From the NCBI GenBank assembly GCA_029262955.1, contig JAJCYL010000607.1, positions 1 through 5,940 of the forward strand: a stretch of 5,940 bases of DNA, written 5' to 3'. The number at the start of each line of letters is the position of its first letter. Position 1 is the stretch's first letter. Shown here piece by piece: positions 1 to 5,940 of this stretch. Position numbers and translations under genes: made by a program. The notes below the pieces were generated by a model. It was not told the origin of the DNA and made no database searches. It was given only the letters and a program-made list of their open reading frames with translations. The stretch comes from Cytophagales bacterium (lineage in GTDB: Bacteria > Bacteroidota > Bacteroidia > Cytophagales > Cyclobacteriaceae).

Positions 1-37
1 CATCAATCATCAGTACAATTTTAGACAAAATTATTTA

Positions 38-952
38 ATGAAATTCCACGGTGTCATTTTGTTGTTAGCATTGAGTGTATCAGCGCATTCTCAAAAGAAA
101 ACACCCTTGGCCATTACAATTGATGACCTCCCGGGGTTGAATGATGTCATCAATCAAAAAATTGTTGACTCGCTTCAGGCTTACAACTGGCCTGCAACTG
201 CTTTTGTCAATGAGACTGGTTTTTATGATGGTGGAGTTCTCGATTCAATGAAATATCAAATCTTGCACTTATGGCTTGCGAATGGTTTTGAATTGGGGAA
301 TCATACCTATTCTCATATGAATTATCACACTAATGATACCTCGGATTATTTTGCTGATATCTTGAAAGGTGAGGAATTGACTATTCCACTAAGCGAGCGA
401 TACCGAATACCATATCGATATTTCAGACACCCTTATTTAAGAAATGGTGAAAACAAAGAGAAAAAAGAGGCGCTAAGTAAGTTCTTGCAATTAAATGGAT
501 ATGAAGTTGCTCCAGTGACTATTGACAATGCGGAATGGATCTATGCCGCAGCTTACCAAACAGCTATAGACAGGGGTGACAAACAAATGTCCGATAGTAT
601 AGGAAATGCTTATGTCAGGTATATGGTATCAATTAGCAATTATTTTAGAAATCAAGCTAAGGAGTTAGTAGGAAGAGATATTTCGCACATTCAATTGATA
701 CATGTTCGGTCACTAAATGCTGATTGGCTCCCGCGGTTGATTACAGCCCTGGAAAAAGAGAACTTTCAAATTTCCTCACTCCAATCAGTCTTAAAAGATC
801 CGGCCTATGAGCTTCAGGATGGATATTTTGGAACTGCTGGAATCAGTTGGATTGAGCGTTGGGCAATGAGTCAAAATATGCCAAAGTCCTTCTATAGCGG
901 AATTCCTAGGTGTGATCAATTTGTTCAAGACTATTCCGGAATTACAGAATAA
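38..952 (+). CDS. Secreted polysaccharide deacetylase family protein (NodB-like, CE4-type fold)
   Basis: This 304-residue protein carries the ordered motifs of a NodB-homology metal-dependent deacetylase. Residues 1-18 form a signal peptide (one basic residue, then a hydrophobic run ending in SAHS), so it should act in the periplasm or outside. Motif 1 is TIDD (27-30), with the catalytic base and metal-ligand aspartates. Motif 2 is HTYSH (89-93), giving metal ligands His89 and His93. Motif 3 is RHPY (130-133). A motif-4-like segment has Asp163 and Trp167, and motif 5 is LIH with His222. All expected catalytic positions are present. About 80 residues follow motif 5, including a GISWIERW segment near 268-275 that I believe recurs in this subfamily. 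CE4 enzymes remove N- or O-acetyl groups from chitin-like sugars, peptidoglycan or xylan; the substrate here cannot be read from sequence. The ATG at 38 has no clear Shine-Dalgarno, only an AT-rich leader. hemH follows about 40 bp downstream on the same strand, so co-transcription is possible. Confidence 0.9.
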   Translation: MKFHGVILLLALSVSAHSQKKTPLAITIDDLPGLNDVINQKIVDSLQAYNWPATAFVNETGFYDGGVLDSMKYQILHLWLANGFELGNHTYSHMNYHTNDTSDYFADILKGEELTIPLSERYRIPYRYFRHPYLRNGENKEKKEALSKFLQLNGYEVAPVTIDNAEWIYAAAYQTAIDRGDKQMSDSIGNAYVRYMVSISNYFRNQAKELVGRDISHIQLIHVRSLNADWLPRLITALEKENFQISSLQSVLKDPAYELQDGYFGTAGISWIERWAMSQNMPKSFYSGIPRCDQFVQDYSGITE

Positions 953-984
953 ACAATTTGTAAACATTACATTCGCATTTTGGT

Positions 985-990
985 TAAGGA
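985..990 (+). promoter_or_regulatory. Shine-Dalgarno-like site deciding the hemH start
   Basis: TAAGGA lies just upstream of three possible starts: TTG 991, ATG 994 and ATG 1000. Normal spacing (about 5-9 nt) fits only ATG 1000. It stands out because the other starts in this window show no such site, as is usual in Bacteroidota, so its weight in choosing the start is moderate. Confidence 0.45.
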
Positions 991-999
991 TTGATGTCT

Positions 1000-2028
1000 A
1001 TGAATAAACATACTGCGAAAACGGGCGTCTTATTAGTCAATTTGGGTACACCTGATAGTCCATCAATACCTGATGTGAGGAAATATCTTCGAGAGTTTTT
1101 AATGGACAAAAGGGTTATTGACACTTCATTCTTGTCAAGATGGTTGTTGGTGAACCTAATTATTGCGCCATTTAGGGCACCAAAGTCTGCAGCTGAATAC
1201 CGTAAGTTGTGGCAGGATCGGGGCTCTCCATTGAAATTTTATGGAGAGGATCTTGTGGAGTTGATTCAGAAGTCTCTCGGAAAAAAATATGTGGTTGAAC
1301 TGGGCATGAGGTATCAAAGCCCCAGTATTGAAAGTGCCTTAAACAAACTCAGGTCTTCTCATGTAGGAGAAGTAGTTGTTATTCCTCTCTTTCCCCAGTA
1401 TGCCTCCGCCAGTAGTGGTTCAGTTGCAGATAAGGTGATGGAAATAACCAAAGACTGGCAGGTGATTCCTTCAATTCGTTTTGTTAACAATTTCATTGAG
1501 GAAGAGCTGTTTGCGGAGGCTTGGGTAGAGATTGCTAATAAGTATATGTCAGTTGAGGATTATGATTACTTCATTTTTAGCTATCATGGATTACCTGAGA
1601 GACAAATACTTAAGGCATCGGTGGGAAGTCAATGTGAGTTTGGGGACTGTTGTAACTCCTATCATGAGAAAAACCGGTATTGTTACCGGGCTCAGTGTTT
1701 TCTAACTACCCGGTTATTGACCGAAAGGCTCAATATTCCTTCAGAAAAGCATATGACTACATTCCAATCTAGGTTAGGTAAAACACCCTGGATAAGGCCC
1801 TATACAGATGAAGTCTTGGTTGAATTGGCGGAAAAAGGTATAAAGAAGGTCTTGGCCTTTTCTCCCGCTTTTGTTGCAGACTGTCTTGAAACCACGGTCG
1901 AAGTTGGGGAAACTTTCAAGGAAGAATTTATTGCCGCGGGCGGTGAAAAATGGGATTTGGTTGAAAGTTTAAACACTCATCCCAAATGGGTAGCAGCACT
2001 GGAAAAGATAATTGTAAAAAACTCCTGA
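1000..2028 (+). CDS. hemH: Ferrochelatase (protoporphyrin/coproporphyrin iron chelatase)
   Basis: This gene encodes ferrochelatase, which inserts Fe2+ into a porphyrin at the end of heme synthesis in the cytoplasm. From the ATG at 1000 it has 342 residues, normal for the family. The N-terminal GVLLVNLGT (9-17) and SYHGLPER (194-201, catalytic His196) are signature motifs, and ADCLET near 293-298 holds the conserved active-site Glu297. Between His196 and the C-terminal domain lies a cysteine-rich insert with Cys212, Cys217, Cys218, Cys228 and Cys233, a candidate internal [2Fe-2S] site as known in some bacterial ferrochelatases. No C-terminal cysteine extension like that of animal enzymes is present. 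Start choice: TAAGGA (985-990) is 9 nt before ATG 1000 but only 3 nt before the in-frame ATG 994. I therefore prefer 1000; 994 would add two residues. The TGA stop abuts the stop of the convergent cysteine desulfurase gene. Whether the product is protoheme or coproheme cannot be decided here; protoheme is usual in diderm bacteria. Confidence 0.96.
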   Translation: MNKHTAKTGVLLVNLGTPDSPSIPDVRKYLREFLMDKRVIDTSFLSRWLLVNLIIAPFRAPKSAAEYRKLWQDRGSPLKFYGEDLVELIQKSLGKKYVVELGMRYQSPSIESALNKLRSSHVGEVVVIPLFPQYASASSGSVADKVMEITKDWQVIPSIRFVNNFIEEELFAEAWVEIANKYMSVEDYDYFIFSYHGLPERQILKASVGSQCEFGDCCNSYHEKNRYCYRAQCFLTTRLLTERLNIPSEKHMTTFQSRLGKTPWIRPYTDEVLVELAEKGIKKVLAFSPAFVADCLETTVEVGETFKEEFIAAGGEKWDLVESLNTHPKWVAALEKIIVKNS

Positions 2029-3174
2029 TTACGCCATTTGGGTCTCAGATACAATTTCCTTTAAGCGGTCAACCGCAAAATCAATTTCATCGGCAGTATT
2101 GAATTTACTGAATGAAAAGCGAATAGCTCCTCGATTAGGATCCCGATCTAAAGCAGCCAAAACGTGAGAACCAACATTAGACCCACTAGAGCAAGCACTT
2201 CCACCTGATGCTGAGACTTTATTAATATCCAGACTGAATAAGAGCATTTCATTCTCCTCTGAAGGAGGGAGACAGACATTAAGAACAGTATAGAGACTTC
2301 TCTCCAAGTTTGCTGAATCTCCGTTGAAAGCAACATTAGGAATTTGATCTTTCAATCTTTCAATCATTCTTTTTTTGAGACTTTCAATGTGCCTTTTGTG
2401 CTCATCCATCTTTTCATAAGCCAATTCAAATGACTTAGCCAACCCCACAATACCGGCAACATTTTCTGTTCCTCCCCGCATGTTTCTTTCTTGTCCTCCT
2501 CCCTGAATGAACGGTTCAATTATATGATCATTTTTCAAATAGAGAAATCCGGTACCCTTTGGTCCGTGAAATTTATGTGCTGCTCCAACAATACAATGGA
2601 CATGTAATTTTTGAAGATCATGTGCATAATGACCGACAGCTTGTACGGTATCTGAGTGAAATACTGATCCATATTCCTGACACCATTCTCCAATTTTTTC
2701 GATGTTATTCAAATTACCAATTTCATTGTTGGCGTGCATGAGACTAACTATCGAATTAGGATGGTCTTTGAGCCAGGATTGAAGATGACTCATATCCACA
2801 TGGCCTTTTTCGTCAAGATCAACAAAAGTCAACTCAATCTTGCCAGCTTTTTCCAAGGACTCTAACGTATGCAAAACGGCATGATGTTCAATCCTTGAGG
2901 TTAACGCATGCCTGATGTTATTTGTCTCTATAGAGCATCTAAGCGCAGTATTATCGGCTTCTGTGCCACCGGAGGTAAAGAAAATCTCCGAAGGGGCAGC
3001 ATTGAGGTAATCGGCAATTTGTCTCCTCGATCTTTCTACGGCTGCCTTAGCTTGCCGACCATGGGTATGAATTGAGGAAGGATTTCCATAGTTCTCTAAG
3101 AAATATGGTTTCATTGCCTCAAATACTTCGGGGTCTACGGCGGTAGTAGCGGCATTGTCCAGGTAAACTCTCAT
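2029..3174 (-). CDS. Cysteine desulfurase, NifS/IscS type (class V aminotransferase fold)
   Basis: This PLP enzyme converts L-cysteine to L-alanine and passes the sulfur, as a persulfide, to Fe-S cluster assembly or tRNA thiolation in the cytoplasm. The 381-residue protein begins MRVYLDNAAT, the usual family opening. TSGGTEADN (67-75) is the cofactor phosphate loop. His97 in IEHHAVL should stack on the PLP ring. Asp175 and Gln178 in SDTVQAVG contact the pyridine ring. GAAHKFHGPKG holds the Schiff-base Lys201. The mobile-loop cysteine that takes up the persulfide is Cys328 in GGSACSSGS, followed by the long loop of group I (NifS/IscS) rather than the short SufS-type loop. It looks complete and active. 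No iscU, iscA or regulator is adjacent, so I give no symbol; a housekeeping IscS-like role or tRNA sulfur supply are both possible. It lies 52 bp downstream of the mutase gene on the same strand, so the two may be co-transcribed. At its 3' end it is convergent with hemH with no spacer. Confidence 0.95.
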   Translation of the reverse strand: MRVYLDNAATTAVDPEVFEAMKPYFLENYGNPSSIHTHGRQAKAAVERSRRQIADYLNAAPSEIFFTSGGTEADNTALRCSIETNNIRHALTSRIEHHAVLHTLESLEKAGKIELTFVDLDEKGHVDMSHLQSWLKDHPNSIVSLMHANNEIGNLNNIEKIGEWCQEYGSVFHSDTVQAVGHYAHDLQKLHVHCIVGAAHKFHGPKGTGFLYLKNDHIIEPFIQGGGQERNMRGGTENVAGIVGLAKSFELAYEKMDEHKRHIESLKKRMIERLKDQIPNVAFNGDSANLERSLYTVLNVCLPPSEENEMLLFSLDINKVSASGGSACSSGSNVGSHVLAALDRDPNRGAIRFSFSKFNTADEIDFAVDRLKEIVSETQMA

Positions 3175-3226
3175 ATTGATGGTGTTAGAGAAATGTGATT
3201 ATTATAGTGCAATATTAAAATAAGCT

Positions 3227-4618
3227 TCACGCTTTAGAAAAAATAATGCGATTGATTTCGTCCATTACATCAGTCGCCAATTTGTTGGCCAGTTCTTCGG
3301 TTTTTGACTCGGAGTATACCCTTATGATGGGTTCTGTATTAGATTTTCTCAAATGTACCCAACCATCTTCAAAGTCGACTTTGACTCCGTCAATATCATT
3401 AACCTCTTGATTGGCGTATTTTTCTTTGATGATTTGGAGGAGTTCATCTACATCAATTGCTCCTGTAAGTTCCAATTTATTCTTAGAGATATAATAGGAC
3501 GGGTAAGAGGTCCTCAAAACGGTCATTGTAGTTTTCCTTTCGGCCAGCAATGTGAGCAAAAGACCTATTCCAATTAAGGCATCGCGACCATAATGCAATT
3601 CCGGCAAGATCACACCTCCATTACCCTCTCCACCAATCACTGCACCAATTTCCTTCATTTTGTTGACCACGTTCACTTCTCCTACAGCTGCGGCCTGATA
3701 TTCAACATCATGTTTCTTACATACATCTCGGAGTGCTCTCGTAGAGGATAAATTCGAAACTGCAGATCCTTTTCTTTTTTCAATCACATAGTCAGCAATA
3801 GCGACCAGTGTGTATTCTTCGCCGAATAAGGATCCATCCTCATTCACAAAAGCCAGTCTATCGACATCAGGATCTACGACAATCCCCAGATCATAATCGC
3901 CGGACTTTACACAATCAGAGATTTCTGTCAAATTTTCAGGTAATGGCTCCGGATTATGTGGAAATTCGCCATTCGGGTCACAATATAGCTTATGAACTGA
4001 GCTGACCCCGAGTTTTTCAAGCAATGGGGGTAATGCAATTCCACCTGTTGAATTGACACAATCAATTACAACCTTAAAATTTGCTCTTTTTATCAATTCA
4101 ACATCAACTAAATCACATTCAATGATCTTGTCAATATGATAGTTGATATGATCGGCGTTCTTTGTATAACTACCCAGATTATCAACGGAGGCAAATTTAA
4201 TCTTGTCACTTTCCGCATAAGATAGGATTTCCTGACCGACTTCGGCGGATACGAATTCCCCTTTCTCATTCAATAATTTTAAAGCATTCCACTCTTTTGG
4301 ATTATGACTTGCCGTAAGGATAATTCCTCCTGAGGCTCGTTCCCTGGTCACCATCATTTCCACAGTTGGTGTTGTTGAAAGGCCCAAATCAATGACATTT
4401 ATTCCCATTCCTTGGAGCGTGGCCGTAACAAGGTTAGATACCATTTTGCCGCTTACTCTGGCATCTCTACCAACAATTACAACAGGTTTGTCATGATTGT
4501 TGTTAATCCATTTTGCATAACCGGAAGTAAACTTAACCACATCACCGGGTGTCAAATTATCACCTGACAGCCCACCGATTGTGCCTCGAATACCAGAAAT
4601 GGATTTTATTAGTGTCAT
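3227..4618 (-). CDS. glmM: Phosphoglucosamine mutase / phosphohexomutase (alpha-D-phosphohexomutase superfamily)
   Basis: This enzyme moves a phosphate between C6 and C1 of a hexose phosphate through a phosphoserine. If it is GlmM, it makes glucosamine-1-phosphate for UDP-GlcNAc, the precursor of peptidoglycan and lipid A. The 463 residues show the four-domain order. SGIRGTIGG lies at the N-terminus. TASHNPKEWN (102-111) holds the active serine, Ser104. DPDVDR (249-254) is the Mg2+ loop with Asp249, Asp251 and Asp253. GGEGNGG (329-335) is the sugar-recognition loop. RKSNTEP (424-430), with Arg433, is the phosphate-binding loop. All catalytic residues are present and the length is normal. The sugar loop reads GEGNGG, not the GEQSGH of classical bacterial GlmM. 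It resembles archaeal-type and Bacteroidota homologues, so phosphomannomutase or phosphoglucomutase activity, or mixed activity, is possible. The symbol follows the usual assignment in this phylum. ATG 4618 has no Shine-Dalgarno, and a good -7/-33 promoter match lies just upstream. The cysteine desulfurase gene follows 52 bp downstream. Confidence 0.9.
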   Translation of the reverse strand: MTLIKSISGIRGTIGGLSGDNLTPGDVVKFTSGYAKWINNNHDKPVVIVGRDARVSGKMVSNLVTATLQGMGINVIDLGLSTTPTVEMMVTRERASGGIILTASHNPKEWNALKLLNEKGEFVSAEVGQEILSYAESDKIKFASVDNLGSYTKNADHINYHIDKIIECDLVDVELIKRANFKVVIDCVNSTGGIALPPLLEKLGVSSVHKLYCDPNGEFPHNPEPLPENLTEISDCVKSGDYDLGIVVDPDVDRLAFVNEDGSLFGEEYTLVAIADYVIEKRKGSAVSNLSSTRALRDVCKKHDVEYQAAAVGEVNVVNKMKEIGAVIGGEGNGGVILPELHYGRDALIGIGLLLTLLAERKTTMTVLRTSYPSYYISKNKLELTGAIDVDELLQIIKEKYANQEVNDIDGVKVDFEDGWVHLRKSNTEPIIRVYSESKTEELANKLATDVMDEINRIIFSKA

Positions 4619-4637
4619 TGTATAGTTTTAAAGGCCG

Positions 4638-4670
4638 CAAAGATAGGGGGAAATATTTCATCAGAATCAA
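4638..4670 (-). promoter_or_regulatory. Putative Bacteroidota-type promoter for the mutase gene
   Basis: Read on the - strand, TATCTTTG (4645 down to 4638) matches the Bacteroidota -7 element TAnnTTTG exactly. A TTG for the -33 element lies at 4670-4668, with a 22-nt spacer, within the reported range of about 17-23 nt. Transcription would start near 4630-4634, leaving a short, SD-less leader of about 12-16 nt before the ATG at 4618. The match is by eye, and short motifs of this kind occur by chance in AT-rich DNA; the position directly upstream of a gene is what supports it. No comparably good + strand match was found for the divergent peptidase gene; TAAATTGG at 4682-4689 differs from the -7 element at one base but lacks a -33 partner. 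Confidence 0.5.
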
Positions 4671-4712
4671 GTAAATAGCCGTAAATTGGCAGCTGGTAGC
4701 AGAATAATTGGG

Positions 4713-5940
4713 ATGAGGAAACCTATTTTTTTTAGTCTTGCGGCAGTTATAAGTTTCAGTATTTACTACGTTTTGCCCAATATCCATCAAATTGAGCTTA
4801 ATAGGGAAATGATGAAACTGGCGGCTGCCCGGGCAGATAGTATCGCCATGATCGAACCGACCATGCTTTATGGGTTTAAAATAGATTCATTTGATATTGT
4901 GGCAGGTAACATCAAGCAAAACGAGAATCTTTCGGAGATTCTTGTCAATTACAATGTATCTCTTGGTACCATCAATGAGCTGGCAACTAAGTCAAGGGAT
5001 GTTTTTGATGTACGAAAATTCGCCGTCAACGGAAACTATACAATTGTTTGCGAAAGGGATTCGTTAAAAAGTGCCAGACAATTCATCTATGAGCCAAACA
5101 GATTGGAATATATTGTTTACAATTTGGTTGACGGCTCAATTTCTAGGCATGAGAAGGAAATTAGTCTTAAGAGGAGAGTAATTGGTGGTGTAATTGACAA
5201 TTCATTGTATGAAACACTGGAGGCCACAGGATTTGGCCCGCTACTGACCAATGTATTGGTAGATATTTTCGCATGGCAAGTTGATTTCTTCAGGATTCAG
5301 AAGGGAGATCGCTTCAAAGTTATTCTTGATGAGCAGGTAATCGACGGCGAAATGGTTGGAATTGAGCGAGTTGTGGCAGCCTATTTTGAACATTATGAGG
5401 TGCCCTATTATGCCATTTATTTTGACCAGGGTACTGGTAACGATTACTTTGATGAAAACGCGAATAGCCTGAGAAAAGCTTTTTTAAAAGCACCTCTTAA
5501 TTACTATAGAATAAGCTCCAGATACTCATTGAAGAGGTTTCATCCAGTTTTGAAAACCTATAAAGCCCATTTAGGTACCGACTATGTAGCCGATACAGGA
5601 ACACCAATCAGGACTGTTGGTGATGGTGTAATAACTGAAGCAACTTACAAGAAAAACAATGGCAACTATGTTAAGGTGAGGCATAATAGTAATTATTCAA
5701 CCCAATACCTTCACATGTCCAAAATTGCCAGTGGAATTCGACCTGGAGTCAAAGTCAATCAAGGGCAAACGATTGGTTATGTGGGTAGTACTGGTCTGGC
5801 TTCCGGACCCCATCTCTGTTTCAGGTTTTGGAAAAATGGAAGGCAGGTAAACCCGGTAAGTATAGAATTGCCTCCTTCGGAACCAATTAAGGAAGGTTAC
5901 CAGCTTAATTATTTCGCATTAAGGGATGAGATGGTAACAA
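4713..5940 (+). CDS. Membrane-anchored M23-family peptidoglycan endopeptidase, 3' end outside the window
   Basis: I translated this gene by hand: 409 codons are visible and the frame is still open at the window edge. The start is ATG 4713, the only ATG downstream of the in-frame TAG at 4644. Residues 5-22 are hydrophobic, with no lipobox cysteine, suggesting a signal anchor or uncleaved signal and a periplasmic body. Residues about 60-140 resemble the LysM-like/OapA N-terminal region of Csd3/MepM-type enzymes. Residues 150-280 match the segment that precedes their catalytic domain, including LRKAFLKAPL and RFHPVL. The catalytic M23 (LytM-like) domain has HLGTD (286-290, zinc ligands His286 and Asp290), His334 in QYLHMS, and GPHLCF with His367. 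The usual HxH motif is HxC here (His367, Cys369), so the third zinc ligand would be a cysteine. Such enzymes cut peptide cross-links in peptidoglycan during growth or shaping. From memory of similar proteins only a few tens of residues should be missing. It is divergent from the mutase gene across 94 bp. Confidence 0.9.
   Translation, partial: MRKPIFFSLAAVISFSIYYVLPNIHQIELNREMMKLAAARADSIAMIEPTMLYGFKIDSFDIVAGNIKQNENLSEILVNYNVSLGTINELATKSRDVFDVRKFAVNGNYTIVCERDSLKSARQFIYEPNRLEYIVYNLVDGSISRHEKEISLKRRVIGGVIDNSLYETLEATGFGPLLTNVLVDIFAWQVDFFRIQKGDRFKVILDEQVIDGEMVGIERVVAAYFEHYEVPYYAIYFDQGTGNDYFDENANSLRKAFLKAPLNYYRISSRYSLKRFHPVLKTYKAHLGTDYVADTGTPIRTVGDGVITEATYKKNNGNYVKVRHNSNYSTQYLHMSKIASGIRPGVKVNQGQTIGYVGSTGLASGPHLCFRFWKNGRQVNPVSIELPPSEPIKEGYQLNYFALRDEMVT

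Noticed and set aside
26..33. TAATTTTG on the - strand, an exact match to the Bacteroidota -7 element TAnnTTTG, upstream of the deacetylase gene
   Set aside because: It faces left, out of the window, and has no TTG at a suitable -33 distance; in DNA this AT-rich such a match is expected by chance.
953..999. Possible separate hemH promoter between the deacetylase and hemH genes
   Set aside because: TTTG occurs twice (957-960 and 979-982), but neither is preceded by TA at the right distance, and the spacing between them does not fit a -33/-7 pair.
2065..2076. GCGGT-CA-ACCGC palindrome near the 3' end of the desulfurase gene, considered as a terminator for hemH
   Set aside because: The stem is only 4-5 bp and no T-run follows on the + strand. 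The bases encode the ordinary AVDRL stretch of the desulfurase.
2148..2336. Small open frame on the - strand in a second frame inside the desulfurase gene
   Set aside because: It is an out-of-frame shadow of the desulfurase coding sequence, whose own motifs there (including Cys328) are intact.
2559..2741. Small open frame on the + strand inside the desulfurase gene
   Set aside because: It lies entirely within a well-supported gene on the other strand and shows no recognisable domain.
4560..4790. Open frame on the - strand covering the start of the mutase gene and the divergent intergenic region
   Set aside because: It overlaps two better-supported genes and the promoter candidate. Its translation shows no domain or credible signal sequence.
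1..5940. Search for a defence island, toxin-antitoxin pair, retron, CRISPR, transposon ends or tRNA
   Set aside because: Recognisable housekeeping or envelope genes occupy nearly all of the window, all gaps are under 100 bp, and I saw no repeat arrays or tRNA-like folds.

Overview
The window reads as an ordinary chromosomal stretch from a member of the Bacteroidota, possibly the Cytophagales, though I hold the order only loosely. Four things point there. The base composition is AT-rich. The start regions mostly lack a Shine-Dalgarno sequence. One promoter candidate fits the Bacteroidota -33/-7 pattern (TTG, spacer, TAnnTTTG). The proteins also carry phylum-typical variants: the N-terminus of the phosphohexomutase, a ferrochelatase with an internal cysteine cluster, and an M23 peptidase ending in HxC rather than HxH.

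Layout: five protein genes fill almost the whole window. On the + strand are a secreted polysaccharide-deacetylase-family protein (38-952) and ferrochelatase hemH (about 1000-2028). On the - strand follow a class V aminotransferase-type cysteine desulfurase (2029-3174) and, upstream of it in the same direction, a phosphoglucosamine/phosphohexose mutase (3227-4618). The fifth gene, on the + strand, starts at 4713 and runs off the right edge. It encodes a membrane-anchored M23-family peptidoglycan endopeptidase with an OapA/Csd3-like N-terminal part. The hemH and desulfurase stop codons abut with no intervening base. The mutase and the peptidase diverge from a 94-bp intergenic region that holds the best promoter candidate in the window, directed at the mutase.

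Functional themes: hemH makes heme from protoporphyrin and iron and may itself carry an Fe-S cluster; the neighbouring desulfurase supplies sulfur for Fe-S clusters. The mutase feeds UDP-GlcNAc (peptidoglycan, lipid A) synthesis if it acts as GlmM, and its divergent neighbour cuts or remodels peptidoglycan. These links are inferred from gene position and family knowledge. I found no RNA genes, CRISPR array, mobile element, large repeat or sign of a novel multi-gene system. No gap between genes exceeds 100 bp. The observations worth a second look are variant metal-binding residues in otherwise familiar enzymes.
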